Part shown: positions 22,550-33,300 of the stretch, in pieces
Layout: every line of letters begins with the position of its first letter
Numbering within the stretch: the stretch's first letter is position 1
Source: Reyranella massiliensis 521
GTDB taxonomy: Bacteria; Pseudomonadota; Alphaproteobacteria; Reyranellales; Reyranellaceae
Reading direction: 5' to 3'
DNA length: 64,000 nt
Assembly (NCBI RefSeq): GCF_000312425.1
Contig: NZ_HE997181.1
Location: 3,605,395-3,669,394, forward strand
Position numbers and translations under genes: made by a program
The notes under the pieces: generated by a model
Told to the model about the DNA's origin: nothing
The model's input: the letters and a program-made list of their open reading frames with translations, nothing else
Database searches by the model: none

Positions 22550-22768
22550 CTATTTGAAGCGGAAAGTGATGCGGCCCTTGGTCAGGTCATAGGGCGTCAT
22601 CTCGACGGTAACACGGTCGCCCGCCAGCACGCGGATGCGGTTCTTGCGCATCTTGCCCGACGTGTGGGCCAGGATCGTATGGTCGTTGTCGAGCTTCACC
22701 CTAAACATGGCATTGGGCAGCAACTCGGCCACGACACCCGTGAATTCGATCAGATCTTCTTTGGCCAT
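22550..22768 (-). CDS. infA: Translation initiation factor IF-1
   Basis: The product has 72 residues, the standard length. [20 protein letters not shown] and the OB-fold features [20 protein letters not shown] and [12 protein letters not shown](FK) are diagnostic. It occupies the ribosomal A site during initiation. First gene of the infA–maf–rng–yacG operon; the upstream 186 bp separate it from divergent exported-protein genes and must hold its promoter. Confidence 0.98.
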   Translation of the reverse strand: MAKEDLIEFTGVVAELLPNAMFRVKLDNDHTILAHTSGKMRKNRIRVLAGDRVTVEMTPYDLTKGRITFRFK

Positions 22769-22954
22769 CCGGCCTCCGGCGGGGTGAATGTGGAGAAAGC
22801 GGCCGGAAAATGGGCTCCAGGCGCCTTTAAGTCAACTACAGCGGAGTGGACAGACGGGTCTCTTCGCCAAGCCATTCAAAGTCTTCTCACAGGCCCTGCC
22901 CTCCCCTATACAAGTTGCCGCTGCGAACGCCCGGGGAAGGAAGGACCAGCACGA

Positions 22955-23725
22955 ATGAAGAGCTCGCGTAAGTACGGCCTTCTGGCCGCCCTCCTCCTGG
23001 TACCGGCATTGGCGTGGGCTCAAGCCCCGGCAACACCGGCCAAACCGGCATCCAATGCCATCACGCATCCTGCGCAGAAGAAGATCGGCACGCCCTCGGC
23101 GCGACAGTATTCTTCGGCGCTGATCGTGATCAACTCGCGTGGCGCCAAGCTCGACGGGCAGAAGCTGGTTCTCGACGGGGTTCTGCCGACCGCCACGCTG
23201 TTCACCAGCCGGCCCGTCCGATCGGTCGGCCACATGGTGACGCCCGACATGGCCGAGATCTGGCGTACCGGCAGCTTCGCCAAGGACCCGCCGAACGCCA
23301 CGGTCTCGGTCTTCAGCAAGGATGGCTCGACGGTCTCCGACCTGGTTGTCACCCTCAACACCGCCAAGCTCGACGGCGACAAGCTCACCTTCGACGTCCA
23401 GGTGCTGGAAGGCAGCCTCGGCAATGCCGACGGCCCGGCTTCGGTGTTCATCGACACGATCTGGTTCGGCATCGGCTCGCACGGCGCGCAGTACTACGGC
23501 CAGACGCAGACCACCGGCGAGATTACGCCGGCGATCGGCAGCCCGACCGACACCAGCACGCTCTCGGGCTGGTCCAACGCCTCGCCCAACAGCCCGGTCT
23601 ACCAGTCGGGACCGCCCGCCTCGAACAATCCGGGCGCACCGCCGCCGCCGGACATCGATCCCCGCTATCAGCAGCGCTACAACGCACCGACCTGCGGCGC
23701 GCCTCCGCTGCTCCCCTGCTACTGA
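22955..23725 (+). CDS. Exported protein of unknown function, tandem copy 1
   Basis: The product has 256 residues. The signal peptide (YGLLAALLLVPALAWAQA) is cleaved near AQA. The core (SSALIVINSRGAKLDGQKLV, LDGVLPTATLFTSRPVRSVG, FAKDPPNATVSVF, KLDGDKLTFDVQVLEG) repeats almost element by element in the next gene. The extra C-terminus is rich in Gly, Pro, Ser and Asn. ATG 22955 has GGAAGGA upstream. Probably periplasmic; the repeated 'L.G..L.LdG..P.a.(V)FadRPvR..GH' pattern recurs in exported alphaproteobacterial proteins without a known role. Confidence 0.8.
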   Translation: MKSSRKYGLLAALLLVPALAWAQAPATPAKPASNAITHPAQKKIGTPSARQYSSALIVINSRGAKLDGQKLVLDGVLPTATLFTSRPVRSVGHMVTPDMAEIWRTGSFAKDPPNATVSVFSKDGSTVSDLVVTLNTAKLDGDKLTFDVQVLEGSLGNADGPASVFIDTIWFGIGSHGAQYYGQTQTTGEITPAIGSPTDTSTLSGWSNASPNSPVYQSGPPASNNPGAPPPPDIDPRYQQRYNAPTCGAPPLLPCY

Positions 23726-23742
23726 GACGAAAGGAGACGATC

Positions 23743-24312
23743 ATGAATTCCCTTCGCCTCACGGCTGCCCTGTTCGCTGCCGTCCTGCTGGCCGGCATCT
23801 CGGTATCGTCGTCCGCCCAGACGCCGACTGCCGCAACACCAACGACACAGGGCAAGGCCAAGACAGTCGGCAAAGCCGACAAGCCGCATGTCGTTCCGTC
23901 GATGATCGTGCTCAACGCCCGCAGCGCCAAGCTCCAGGGCAAGCAACTGATCCTCGATGGCATCTCGCCCAACGCCATCGTCTTCGCCGACCGGCCGGTA
24001 CGCGCGGCAGGCCATGCGCTCACCGCTCACGTGATCGAAGAGTGGGGCAACAACGCACCGGACAGCTTCGCCAAGGATCCCCCGAACGCGACCGTGTCCG
24101 TGCTGAACAAGGCGAAGGCCAGCGTCGTCGACGCCGTGCTCACCCTGCGCGCGCCCAAGCTCGAAGGCGACAAGCTCACCTTCGACGTCGACGTGCTCGA
24201 AGGCGATCTCGCCGGCGCCGACGGCGCTGTCTCGGTGTTCATGGACATCATCAATCTGCCGTCGCCGCGACGCACCTCGCATCGCAGCGCCTGGTACGCC
24301 GGCGCGAACTGA
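23743..24312 (+). CDS. Exported protein of unknown function, tandem copy 2
   Basis: The product has 189 residues. The signal peptide LTAALFAAVLLAGISVSSSA is cleaved around SAQ. The same core as the preceding gene follows: SMIVLNARSAKLQGKQLILD, SPNAIVFADRPVRAAGHALT, FAKDPPNATVSVL and KLEGDKLTFDVDVLEGDLAG. It lacks copy 1's low-complexity tail. An AAAGGAGA site lies before ATG 23743, 17 bases after copy 1, so the pair is co-transcribed. Confidence 0.8.
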   Translation: MNSLRLTAALFAAVLLAGISVSSSAQTPTAATPTTQGKAKTVGKADKPHVVPSMIVLNARSAKLQGKQLILDGISPNAIVFADRPVRAAGHALTAHVIEEWGNNAPDSFAKDPPNATVSVLNKAKASVVDAVLTLRAPKLEGDKLTFDVDVLEGDLAGADGAVSVFMDIINLPSPRRTSHRSAWYAGAN

Positions 24313-24476
24313 CGCCTCGGCACTGACAAAGTCCTTACAGCGGCCTGCGCCCAGGCGCAGGCTCGGTTGCATTGGCGGGAATGCGCCAGCCGCATTTCGC
24401 GCACAATTCGGACCGGAAATCTCCTCGCACGAGAGTGCAGCGATGTTGCTGCCGCTCGCGTCGAGGAGAAGCAATC

Positions 24477-24806
24477 ATGAACTACAGAATGCTTGCAATC
24501 ACGCTGGTCGGCGCCGCGATCCTGTCGGCCGGCACGACCATGGCGCAACAGCGTGAGTTGGACGGCACGGCGCCTGTACCTGACAAGGTGGGCTCTTCCG
24601 ACCGTCCGTTGCCGACGGCGATGGGCCCGAACTGGACCCCTACGGCCGAAGAAGCGATTGTCCGGCAGCAGATCCACGACGCCGGCTATGGCGGCGTCAC
24701 GATGCTGGAGCGCATGCCCGACGGCGGGTGGCACGCGCAGGCCTTCAAGAACCAGGCCTATTACGAGCTGACACTCGACCGGGCGGGCCACGTAACGCAG
24801 CGATGA
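24477..24806 (+). CDS. Small exported PepSY-like protein
   Basis: The product has 109 residues. The signal peptide (MLAITLVGAAILSAGTTMAQ) is followed by a short domain (EEAIVRQQIHDAGYGGVTML, ERMPDGGWHAQAFKNQAYYE, LTLDRAGHV) in the style of PepSY/DUF-type periplasmic modules ('i...G...v..l....dG.w.a.a...g..y.v.lD..G.v'). GAGGAGAAG precedes ATG 24477. It is the third exported gene in a row on this strand. Confidence 0.7.
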   Translation: MNYRMLAITLVGAAILSAGTTMAQQRELDGTAPVPDKVGSSDRPLPTAMGPNWTPTAEEAIVRQQIHDAGYGGVTMLERMPDGGWHAQAFKNQAYYELTLDRAGHVTQR

Positions 24807-24815
24807 GCCTGATCG

Positions 24816-25259
24816 TCAGACTGTCGGGGCGATAGGAGCGCCAAAGCGCACTTTAATCCTGCCGAAGACCTGATCGCGCGTGCGGCGGTAGGCGTCGAGC
24901 CGCACCTCGCGACTGCCTTCCACCGCACTGGGATCGGGCATCGGCCAGTACTCGACCTCGGTCGCCGTGCCGCGCGTGAACTCCAGTGCCTGATGATGGG
25001 CTTCGGGCGACAGGGTGATGATCAGCTCGAAGGACGCCGGATCGATATCGTCGAAGGTCTTGGCGTGGTGGCGATGTACGTCGATGCCCATTTCGTCGAG
25101 CACCGAAACCGCGAAGCCGTCGACATTGCTCGCCCGCACGCCGACCGAATCGACATAGATCGACCGGCCGTAGAGCCGCTTGGCCAGAGCCTCGGCCATG
25201 GGCGACCGTACGGAATTTTCGCTACAGGCGAAGAGCAGGCTGGAAGGCAGTCCGGTCAT
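24816..25259 (-). CDS. Low-molecular-weight phosphotyrosine phosphatase / arsenate-reductase-like
   Basis: The product has 147 residues. The P-loop CSENSVR (C-x5-R) in LLFACSENSVRSPMAEALAK is that of the LMWP family. The acidic WPMPDPS near 105–112 supplies the general-acid Asp. It may dephosphorylate phosphotyrosine proteins; the arsenate-reductase role seen in relatives is possible but unproven. Alphaproteobacteria commonly keep it next to UPF0262 and hisD, as here (13-bp gap). Confidence 0.88.
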   Translation of the reverse strand: MTGLPSSLLFACSENSVRSPMAEALAKRLYGRSIYVDSVGVRASNVDGFAVSVLDEMGIDVHRHHAKTFDDIDPASFELIITLSPEAHHQALEFTRGTATEVEYWPMPDPSAVEGSREVRLDAYRRTRDQVFGRIKVRFGAPIAPTV

Positions 25260-25272
25260 CGCCGTTCAGCGT

Positions 25273-25746
25273 TCACGATTTGATGTGCAGAGCGCAGATC
25301 AGCGTGAACAGCCGACGGGCGGTGTCGTGATCGACTTCGATCTTGCCGGCGAGACGCTCGCGCAGCAGCTCGGATCCCTCGTTGTGCAGGCCGCGCCGCC
25401 CCATATCGAGCGCCTCGATCTGCGAAGGGCCAAGCTTCTTGATGGCCGCGTAATAGCTTTCGCAGATCAGGAAGTAGTCCTTCACGACCTTGCGGAAGGG
25501 CGTCAGCGACAGAATGATGTCGCGCAGCTTCACGTCCTCGCCGTTGCGCACGTCGAACACCAGGCGTTGCTCGAAGATTCCGATGCGCAGCCGGTACGGC
25601 CCCTGCTCTCCGCTGACCAGGCGGAAATCGTTCTCCTCCAGGAGATCGAACAGGGCGACGGCACGTTCGTGCTCGACCTCGGGAGAGCGGCGGGCGACGG
25701 ACTCCTCGTCCAGGACAATGTCGACGATGCGGCGCGCCTTCGTCAT
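25273..25746 (-). CDS. UPF0262 family protein
   Basis: The product has 157 residues. [69 protein letters not shown] and the end [17 protein letters not shown] define this alphaproteobacterial family. Function is unknown. Conserved linkage to hisD (eight-base gap) and the phosphatase is seen here as in rhizobia and relatives. Confidence 0.93.
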   Translation of the reverse strand: MTKARRIVDIVLDEESVARRSPEVEHERAVALFDLLEENDFRLVSGEQGPYRLRIGIFEQRLVFDVRNGEDVKLRDIILSLTPFRKVVKDYFLICESYYAAIKKLGPSQIEALDMGRRGLHNEGSELLRERLAGKIEVDHDTARRLFTLICALHIKS

Positions 25747-25754
25747 CTGCGGGC

Positions 25755-27071
25755 CTAGCGACGATTGAGGCGGATGGAGACGGAACGGCCGTGCGCACCG
25801 AGCCCTTCGGCTTCGGCAAGCGCCAGCGCCGACGGTCCCAGCGCAGCCAGCGACTCCGGCGTGCAGGCCACGAGCGAGGTCCGCTTCAGGAAATCCGCCA
25901 CGCCGAGGCCGCCCGAGAAACGTGCCGCCCGCGAGGTCGGCAGCACATGGTTGGTGCCGGCGACATAGTCGCCGATAGCTTCCGGCGTGTGGCGGCCAAG
26001 GAAGATCGCGCCGGCATGACGGATCTTCTCGGCCAGCGCGTCGGCAGCGGCGGCTTCCATCGCGAGCTCGACATGCTCCGCCGCGATCGCGTCGACGATC
26101 GGCGAACAGGCCGCAATATCGGGCACGAGGATGATGGCGCCGTTGCCTTGCCAGCTCGCCCGGGCGATCTCCGCCCGCGACAGCATCTTCAACGCAGATT
26201 CGACCGCCCGCACCACATCATCGGCGAAGGCCTTGTCGTCAGTGATCAGCACCGACTGCGAAGACGCATCGTGCTCGGCCTGCGACAGCAGATCGGCGGC
26301 GATCCAGGCCGGATCGTTCTGGCCATCGGCCACGACCAGGATTTCCGACGGTCCCGCAATCAGGTCGATGCCGACCTGGCCGAAGACACGGCGCTTGGCG
26401 GCCGCGACATAGGCGTTCCCGGGCCCGGTGATCTTGTCGACCGGCTTGATCGATTGCGTGCCGTAAGCCAGCGCAGCCACGGCCTGTGCGCCGCCGATAC
26501 GCCAGAGCTCGTCGGCGCCGGCGATCTTCGCCGCGAGCATGACCAGCGGATTGAGCACACCGCCCGGCGTGGGCACGACCATGACGATGCGCGATACGCC
26601 CGCAACCTTGGCCGGCACGATGTTCATCAGCACCGACGAGGGGTAGGCCGCCGTCCCCCCCGGCACGTAGACGCCGGCGGCATCGACGGGGCGATAGCGC
26701 GCGCCCAGCCGCGTGCCGGTGCTGTCTGTGAACTCGACGTCCTTGGGCAGCAGGGTGCGATGGAACGCTTCGATGCGTTTGGCCGCGAAAGTGAGCGCCT
26801 CGCGCTGCGCCGCGGGCACCTGCGCCGCCGCTTCGTCGCGCTCGGCGTCCGTGATGCGCAGCTTTGCGGCATCGAACTCCGGCCAGTCGAACTTGCGCGT
26901 ATACTCGACGACGGCAGCATCGCCGCGGGCACGCACGTCGGCCACGATCTCGGCGGCAATCTTGTCGACATTCTCGTCGGTGTCCCGGTTACGTCCAAGG
27001 AAGGCCGAAAACGCCTTCTCGAAACCGGGTGCCGCGGCGTCGAGCCTGAGCGGCCCCCTATCAAGCGGCAC
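25755..27071 (-). CDS. hisD: Histidinol dehydrogenase
   Basis: The product has 438 residues, the usual size. The sequence contains [20 protein letters not shown], the [16 protein letters not shown] loop, [16 protein letters not shown], the Zn-ligand region [13 protein letters not shown], and [20 protein letters not shown], all characteristic. It catalyses the last two steps of histidine synthesis (L-histidinol to L-histidine, NAD+). The start overlaps the hisG end by 11 bases. Confidence 0.97.
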   Translation of the reverse strand: MPLDRGPLRLDAAAPGFEKAFSAFLGRNRDTDENVDKIAAEIVADVRARGDAAVVEYTRKFDWPEFDAAKLRITDAERDEAAAQVPAAQREALTFAAKRIEAFHRTLLPKDVEFTDSTGTRLGARYRPVDAAGVYVPGGTAAYPSSVLMNIVPAKVAGVSRIVMVVPTPGGVLNPLVMLAAKIAGADELWRIGGAQAVAALAYGTQSIKPVDKITGPGNAYVAAAKRRVFGQVGIDLIAGPSEILVVADGQNDPAWIAADLLSQAEHDASSQSVLITDDKAFADDVVRAVESALKMLSRAEIARASWQGNGAIILVPDIAACSPIVDAIAAEHVELAMEAAAADALAEKIRHAGAIFLGRHTPEAIGDYVAGTNHVLPTSRAARFSGGLGVADFLKRTSLVACTPESLAALGPSALALAEAEGLGAHGRSVSIRLNRR

Positions 27072-27741
27072 TGGCCACTCCGTTGGCGACGTCGCGGAAG
27101 CGATCGATCCAGTGGCCGACCCGCTCCGGCCGTGTCTTCAGCGCGGCGCGGTTGACGATAAAGCGCGAGGTGACGTCGGCGATATGCTCGATCTCGACCA
27201 GCCCGTTCTCCTTGAGCGTCCGGCCGCTGTCGACGAGATCTACGATGCGATGACTGAGGCCCAGAGACGGCGCCAGCTCCATCGCGCCGGAGAGCTTGAC
27301 GCATTCGGCCTGTACGCCGCGCGCCGCGAAGTGTCGGCGCGTCACCTCGGGATACTTGGTGGCGATGCGGACATGACTCCAGCGCCGCGGATCGTCCTTA
27401 CCCGCCATCTCGACCGGCTCGGCGACGGCCAGACGGCACCTGCCGATGCCGAGGTCGATCGGCGCGTAGATTTCGGGATAGTCGAACTCCATCAGCACGT
27501 CGGCGCCGGCAATGCCGAGATGGGCCGCACCGAAGGCCACGAAGGTCGAGACGTCGAAAGAGCGGACGCGAATGATATCGAGGTCGGGATGGTTGGTCGT
27601 GAAGCGCAGCTGGCGCGCCTCCGGATCGGCGAAGGCCGCTTCCGGCTGGATACCGGCGCGCGCAAACAACGGGGCCGCCTCCTTCAGGATGCGGCCCTTG
27701 GGCAGCGCTAGGATCAGTTTCTCGTTCGCCTCGCTCGACAC
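27061..27741 (-). CDS. hisG: ATP phosphoribosyltransferase, catalytic subunit
   Basis: The product is about 226 residues from GTG 27741 ([20 protein letters not shown]). The short HisG form has the PRPP-binding [15 protein letters not shown] motif ([20 protein letters not shown]) and [20 protein letters not shown]. It catalyses the first step of histidine synthesis. Short HisG enzymes normally need the regulatory HisZ, and hisZ is not in this window. GGAGCGA precedes the GTG; longer frames lack family residues. Confidence 0.93.
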   Translation of the reverse strand: MSSEANEKLILALPKGRILKEAAPLFARAGIQPEAAFADPEARQLRFTTNHPDLDIIRVRSFDVSTFVAFGAAHLGIAGADVLMEFDYPEIYAPIDLGIGRCRLAVAEPVEMAGKDDPRRWSHVRIATKYPEVTRRHFAARGVQAECVKLSGAMELAPSLGLSHRIVDLVDSGRTLKENGLVEIEHIADVTSRFIVNRAALKTRPERVGHWIDRFRDVANGVASAA

Positions 27742-27801
27742 GTATCGCTCCAGTAACGAATGCCCGCCCCTGGCCGGGCGGCCCCAGCTTTTGCGCAAAG
27801 G

Positions 27802-28227
27802 CTATTCGACCGGATGGGCGGGCTTCCACGGGGTGGGCCAAGGCTCCCCGACATCCCCCAAATGGCACGCGAGCCGGCCGATTTCCAGCCGGATGGCCCG
27901 CCCCGCGGCAAAGCGCAGGGTTACTGAATGGTCATTTTCTTGCGCGACGGCCAGCAGTTCCAGCATCCGGTCGGGTTCTGCGAGGGGGATTTCATGATGC
28001 CGCACCGCCGTCACTTCGTTGAAAACCAGGGCGGAATGGGTGCGGAAGTAGGCGGCGTCGACCGACGGATCGGCCTCCCAGCGGAAACGGTTCAGCAGGA
28101 GAACGAACCGCTTTTCCTCCTTCATGTACGCACAGTCGCGCACCGCCACCAGCGCGTCCTGGATCGCCGCGGAGATCACGGCGAGGTCCTCGCTGTCGAC
28201 TGCCGAGAGCCTTAGTTTTCCGGACAT
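27802..28227 (-). CDS. DUF2948 family protein
   Basis: The product has 141 residues: LRLSAVDSEDLAVISAAIQD, KEEKRFVLLLNRFRWE, VFNEVTAVRHHEIPLAEPDR, LLAVAQENDHSVTLRFAAGR, and the Trp-rich end EPWPTPWKPAHP. This is the alphaproteobacterial DUF2948 signature. Function is unknown; it is regularly found downstream of murA, here four bases away. Confidence 0.93.
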   Translation of the reverse strand: MSGKLRLSAVDSEDLAVISAAIQDALVAVRDCAYMKEEKRFVLLLNRFRWEADPSVDAAYFRTHSALVFNEVTAVRHHEIPLAEPDRMLELLAVAQENDHSVTLRFAAGRAIRLEIGRLACHLGDVGEPWPTPWKPAHPVE

Positions 28228-28231
28228 GTCC

Positions 28232-29515
28232 TCAGCCCTTCAGACGTTCGATGTCCGCCCCGCAGGCGCTGAGCTTCTCTTCCAGGCGCTCGTAGCCGCG
28301 ATCCAGATGATAGACGCGGTGCAGGGTCGTGTCGCCTTCCGCCGCCAGCGCGGCAATGGCGAGTGACACCGAGGCGCGCAGGTCGGTCGCCATCACCTCG
28401 GCGCCCCGCAGCTTCGGTACACCTCGCACCAATGCCGATTCATGGTGAATGGTGACGTTGGCACCCATCCGCGACAGCTCAGGCACGTGCATGAAGCGAC
28501 TCTCGAACACCGTCTCGGTGATCATCGAGGCACCCTCGGCCCGGGTCATCAGCGCCATCATCTGCGCCTGCAGGTCCGTCGGGAATCCGGGGAACGGCTC
28601 GGTCATGACGTCGACGCCGTGCAAGGCACCGTTGGTCCGGTGCACGCGCAGCCCCCTCTCCGTCTGTTCCAGGGTGACGCCGGCCGACCGCAGGGTCTGC
28701 ACAGCGCTCTCGATCAGGTCGAGGCGTCCGCCGATCAGCTCGACGTCGCCGGCGGTCATGGCCACGGCCATTGCATAGGTGCCCGTTTCGATCCGATCGG
28801 AAATGACGCTGTGGGTCGCGTCTTTGAGTGCCGATACGCCCTCGATGGTGAGCGTCTCGGTGCCCGCGCCCGCGACCGGCACGCCCATGGCGATCAGGCA
28901 TTCGGCGAGATCGGCAATCTCCGGCTCGCGCGCGGCATTGTCGAGCACGGTCGTGCCCTTGGCGAGCGCCGCCGCCATCATCAGGTTCTCGGTCGCGCCG
29001 ACCGACACTTTCGGAAAGGTGTAGCGTGCCCCTTTGAGGCCCTTGGGGGCCCGCGCGACCATGTAGCCCCCGTCGATATCGATCTCCGCCCCCATCGCCT
29101 TCAGCCCGGCAATGTGTAGATCGACCGGGCGGGCACCGATGGCGCAGCCGCCAGGCAGCGAGACCCTGGCCTGGCCTTCGCGGGCGAGCAGCGGCCCCAG
29201 CACCAGCACCGAGGCGCGCATCTTGCGCACGATGTCATAGGGCGCGGTGGTCGACGTGATCTTGCCGGCCTGCAGGGTGAGCGTCGTGCCATGGGCATGA
29301 CCGTTCTCGCCGGGCGCCGCGTCGACGGTCACGCCATGCTGCTGCAGCAGCTGGAGCATGGTCGAGATGTCGGCCAGCCGCGGCACGTTACGCAGGGTGA
29401 GCTTCCGGTCGGTCAGCAGCGCCGCCACCATCAGCGGCAGCGAGGCATTCTTGGAGCCGGAGATGCGGATCTCGCCCTTGAGCTGGCGACCACCTCTGAT
29501 TCGGATACGGTCCAC
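28232..29515 (-). CDS. murA: UDP-N-acetylglucosamine 1-carboxyvinyltransferase
   Basis: The product has 427 residues, the standard length. The N-terminus is [20 protein letters not shown]. The catalytic Cys lies in [20 protein letters not shown] (the fosfomycin target), and NDQ/Arg-type motifs [20 protein letters not shown] and [17 protein letters not shown] follow. It transfers enolpyruvate from PEP to UDP-GlcNAc, the first committed step of peptidoglycan synthesis. Cys present means fosfomycin-sensitive type. Confidence 0.97.
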   Translation of the reverse strand: MDRIRIRGGRQLKGEIRISGSKNASLPLMVAALLTDRKLTLRNVPRLADISTMLQLLQQHGVTVDAAPGENGHAHGTTLTLQAGKITSTTAPYDIVRKMRASVLVLGPLLAREGQARVSLPGGCAIGARPVDLHIAGLKAMGAEIDIDGGYMVARAPKGLKGARYTFPKVSVGATENLMMAAALAKGTTVLDNAAREPEIADLAECLIAMGVPVAGAGTETLTIEGVSALKDATHSVISDRIETGTYAMAVAMTAGDVELIGGRLDLIESAVQTLRSAGVTLEQTERGLRVHRTNGALHGVDVMTEPFPGFPTDLQAQMMALMTRAEGASMITETVFESRFMHVPELSRMGANVTIHHESALVRGVPKLRGAEVMATDLRASVSLAIAALAAEGDTTLHRVYHLDRGYERLEEKLSACGADIERLKG

Positions 29516-29527
29516 GATCGTCTCCGC

Positions 29528-30082
29528 TCAGATCTTCGGCAGGGTGACGCCGCGCTGGCCCTGATACTTGCCGGCCTTGTCGCGGTAGGAGACGTCGCAC
29601 GGTTCGTTGCCCTGCAGGAACAGGAACTGGCAGGCGCCCTCGTTGGCGTAGATCTTGGCGGGCAGCGGCGTGGTGTTGGAGAATTCAAGGGTCACGTGGC
29701 CCTCCCACTCCGGCTCGAGCGGGGTGACATTCACGATGATGCCGCAACGCGCATAGGTCGACTTGCCGACGCAGATCACCAGCACATCACGGGGGATGCG
29801 AAAATACTCCACCGTGCGCGCCAGCGCGAAGGAGTTGGGCGGGATAATGCAGACATCGGTATTGCGGTCGACGAAGGAGTTGGCCGCGAAGTTCTTGGGA
29901 TCCACCACCGCCGAGTCGACATTGGTGAAGATCTTGAAGTCGGTGCCGACCCGGGCGTCGTAGCCGTAGGAGGAAAGGCCGTAGGAGATTACGCCTTCGC
30001 GCTTCTGGGCGTCGACGAAGGGCTCGATCATACCCTTTTCCAGCGCCATGCGGCGGATCCAGCGATCGGACAAAATGCTCAT
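29528..30082 (-). CDS. dcd: dCTP deaminase
   Basis: The product has 184 residues from ATG 30082 ([20 protein letters not shown]). The core motifs are [34 protein letters not shown] (with the catalytic Arg/Glu neighbourhood) and [20 protein letters not shown]. It deaminates dCTP to dUTP for thymidylate supply. Upstream in-frame codons to 30118 overlap the small gene before it and are not family-like. Confidence 0.96.
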   Translation of the reverse strand: MSILSDRWIRRMALEKGMIEPFVDAQKREGVISYGLSSYGYDARVGTDFKIFTNVDSAVVDPKNFAANSFVDRNTDVCIIPPNSFALARTVEYFRIPRDVLVICVGKSTYARCGIIVNVTPLEPEWEGHVTLEFSNTTPLPAKIYANEGACQFLFLQGNEPCDVSYRDKAGKYQGQRGVTLPKI

Positions 30083-30114
30083 GGGGGGCGCTTCTAAACG
30101 AGGGAGGGGGCGGC

Positions 30115-30315
30115 TCAACCAGTGGTCTTGCCGCCGGTCTGGGCGGTATCGCCCGGTCGAACCCCGTCCGCCGGCGCATCCTCCCGGGCCCTCTGGGACC
30201 GGGCCTGCGCCTTGCGCCGCTTCAGGTTCTCGCGCAGGGCGGCTGCAAGCCGCTCGGCACGGTCATCGGTTTGCGGGCCGCCCTTCTGCGGGGCGGGTTT
30301 GGCGGGGGGCGTCAT
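30115..30315 (-). CDS. Small basic low-complexity protein
   Basis: The product has 66 residues: [12 protein letters not shown], a basic helix [20 protein letters not shown], then a disordered [18 protein letters not shown]. Many alphaproteobacteria carry such a small '(L)xxNLRRRKAQ' protein near murA/dcd, to my recollection. RNA or nucleic-acid binding would fit the charge but is untested. Confidence 0.65.
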   Translation of the reverse strand: MTPPAKPAPQKGGPQTDDRAERLAAALRENLKRRKAQARSQRAREDAPADGVRPGDTAQTGGKTTG

Positions 30316-30368
30316 GGCTGGCAGGATACACCATCACGACGCCCCCTACTCCAGGAACGAATCCCGAT

Positions 30369-33300
30369 TCAGTCCCCCGACGGTACCGCGGCCAGCCCGT
30401 CTTCTTCCTCCGGCTTCTTGTGGTGGTCTGCAGCCAGTAGGACATAGACGGCCGGCACCACGAACAGGGTGAAAAGCGTGCCGATGGCAATGCCTGTCGA
30501 GATCACCAGGCCCATCGAGAAGCGCGACACGGCACCGGCACCTGCCGCCATGACCAGCGGGATGACGCCCAGCACCATCGCCGCGGTGGTCATCAGGATC
30601 GGCCGCAGACGGATGCCGGCGGCGATTTCGACGGCCTCGCGCTTGGACTTGCCGGCCTGCTGCTGCTCGTTGGCGACCTCGACGATCAGGATGCCGTGCT
30701 TGCTGATCAAGCCCATCAGGGTGACGAGGCCGACCTGCGTGTAGATGTTCAACGTCGCGCCCGGCACGTTCATGGTGCTGAGGACCATCAGGAAGAACAG
30801 CGCACCGGCGATCGACATCGGCACCGAGATCAGGATGATCATCGGGTCGCGGAAGCTCTCGAACAGCGCCGCCAGCGACAGGTAGATGATGATCAGGGCG
30901 AAGGCGAAGGTGACGACGAAACCGCCCGACTCCTGGATGTACTGCCGCGACAGCCCGCCATAGTCGACAGTGTAGCCTTGCGGCAGGGTGCGCGCCGCCA
31001 GGTCCTTGAGATAGTCCATGGCTTCGGACTGCGACACACCCGGGAAGACCACGCCCTGGATGGTGGCGCTGTTGAGCTGCTGGAAGTGGTTATACGATTC
31101 GGGAATCGCCTTGGTCTCGATCTTGGCCACGGTCGATAGCGGCACCGAAGTGCCGTCGGCCGCAGTGATATGATAGTCGAGCACTTGCTCGACCTGAGTG
31201 CGCGACAGGCGTTCCACCTGCGGGATGACCTTGTAGGAGCGGCCGTCCAGCGCGAAGTAGTTGACGTAGCCACCGCCCAGCATCGAGCCTAGCGCGCCAC
31301 CGACGTCGTTCATCTTGAGGCCGAGCTGCGAGGTCTTGTCGCGATCGATCACCACGGTGGCCAGCGGCTGGTCGATCTTGAGATCGGTGTTCAGGAACAT
31401 GAAGCGGCCGCTCTTCTGCGCTTCCGTCAGGAAGGCCTGGGCAACTTCGTTCAAGGCGGTGAAGGAGCCCGTGGACTTGATCACGAACTGCACCGGCAGG
31501 CCGGTGCTGCCCGGCAGCGGCGGCAGCTGGAAGGCCACGACCTGCGATCCTGCAATGGCCGCCGTCTGCTGCTGGATGATCGGCTGCAGTTGGTTGGACG
31601 TCGTGGTCCGCTGATCCCAGGGCTTCAGGGCCATGCCGGCGATCGACTGGCCGGGAACGTCGATCTGAAAGACGCTCTGCGTCTCGGGGTGGCTCTTGAA
31701 GATGTCGTAGACCTGCCGCGAGTACATCAGGCGCTGGTCGATCGTCGCTGTCGGCGATGCCGTGGAGATCGTGAGCACGATGCCCATGTCCTCCTGCGGG
31801 GCGAGTTCGCTCTTGGTCGCCGAATAGAGGAAGTAGATGCTGCCCAGCATGATGAAGGCGAAGGTCGCCGTCACCGGCACGTAGTTCAGACTACCGTGCA
31901 GCCACTTCACGTAGCGGCGATGGAACCAGTCGAAGGTGCGGTCGATCCTGGCGATCAGCCGCGCCTCCCAACCGCGATCGCCCGGCACATGCGGCTTCAG
32001 CATGCGCGAGCACATCATCGGCGAAAGCGTCAGCGCCACGATGGCCGACACGGTTACCGCACCGACGAGCGTGAAGGCGAACTCGGTGAACAGCGCGCCG
32101 GTCAGGCCGCCCTGGAAACCGATCGGCACATAGACGGCCACCAGCACCACGGTCATGGCGATGATCGGCCCGCCGAGTTCGCGCGCCGCCAGGATCGAAG
32201 CCGGGATCGGCTTCATCCCCGCTTCGAGATGACGGTTGACGTTCTCGACCACGATGATGGCGTCGTCGACCACTAGGCCGATCGCCAACACCAGGGCGAG
32301 AAGGGTGAGGAGATTGATGGAGAAGCCGAAGGCCAGCATCATCGCGAAGGTGCCGACCAGCGACAGGGGAATCGCGACCGTCGGGATGAAAACCGACCGT
32401 GGCGACCCCAGGAAGATAAAGACCACGAAGGTCACGATGAGCAGCGCTTCGACGAGGGTATGGACGACCTCGTTGATCGAGCTGGTCACGAACTCCGTCG
32501 AATCGTAGACGATCTGGCCGACCAGCCCCTGCGGGAACTGCGACACGAGATCGGGGAAGATGGTGCGAACGCCCTTCGCCACATTGAGCAGGTTGGCCGA
32601 GGGTGCCACCTGGATGCCGATATAGACCGCCTTCTGACCGTCGAAGCTCACCGACGATTCGTAGTCGTCGGAGCCCAGTACGACATTGGCGACGTCGGAG
32701 AGCCGCACGATGGCGCCGCCCTGCTGCTTCAGCACCAGATCCTTGAATCCCTTCAAGTCGATCAGGTTGGTCGAGGCGTTCAACGTGATCTGGACCATCT
32801 GGCCCTTGGTCGCGCCGACGCCGGCGATGTAGTCGTTGTTGTTCAGCGCGTTGGCGACATCGACCGCGGTCAGGTTGTACGCTGCAAGCTTCTGTGGATC
32901 GAGCCAGGCGCGCAACGCGAAGTTCTTGGCGCCCAGGATCTCGGCCGTCTGCACACCCTCGACGGCCTGCAGACGCGGCTGCACGACGCGCACCAGGTAG
33001 TCGGTGATCTGATTGGCCGCCAGCACGTCACTCTTGAAGCCGAGATACATCGCGTCGATGGTCTGGCCGACCTTCAGCGTCAGCACAGGCTGCAGCGTGC
33101 CGGGTGGCAGCTGGTTGATCACCGAGTTGATCTTGGCGCTGATCTCGGTCATCGCCCGGTTGCCGTCGTAGTTCAGGCGCAGGTTGATGGTGATGGTCGA
33201 CAGGCCGCTGACGCTGGTCGACGTCATGTAGTCGATGCCGTTGGCCTGGGCGATCGCCTGCTCGAGCGGCGTGGTGATGAACCCCGCCATGATATCCGGC

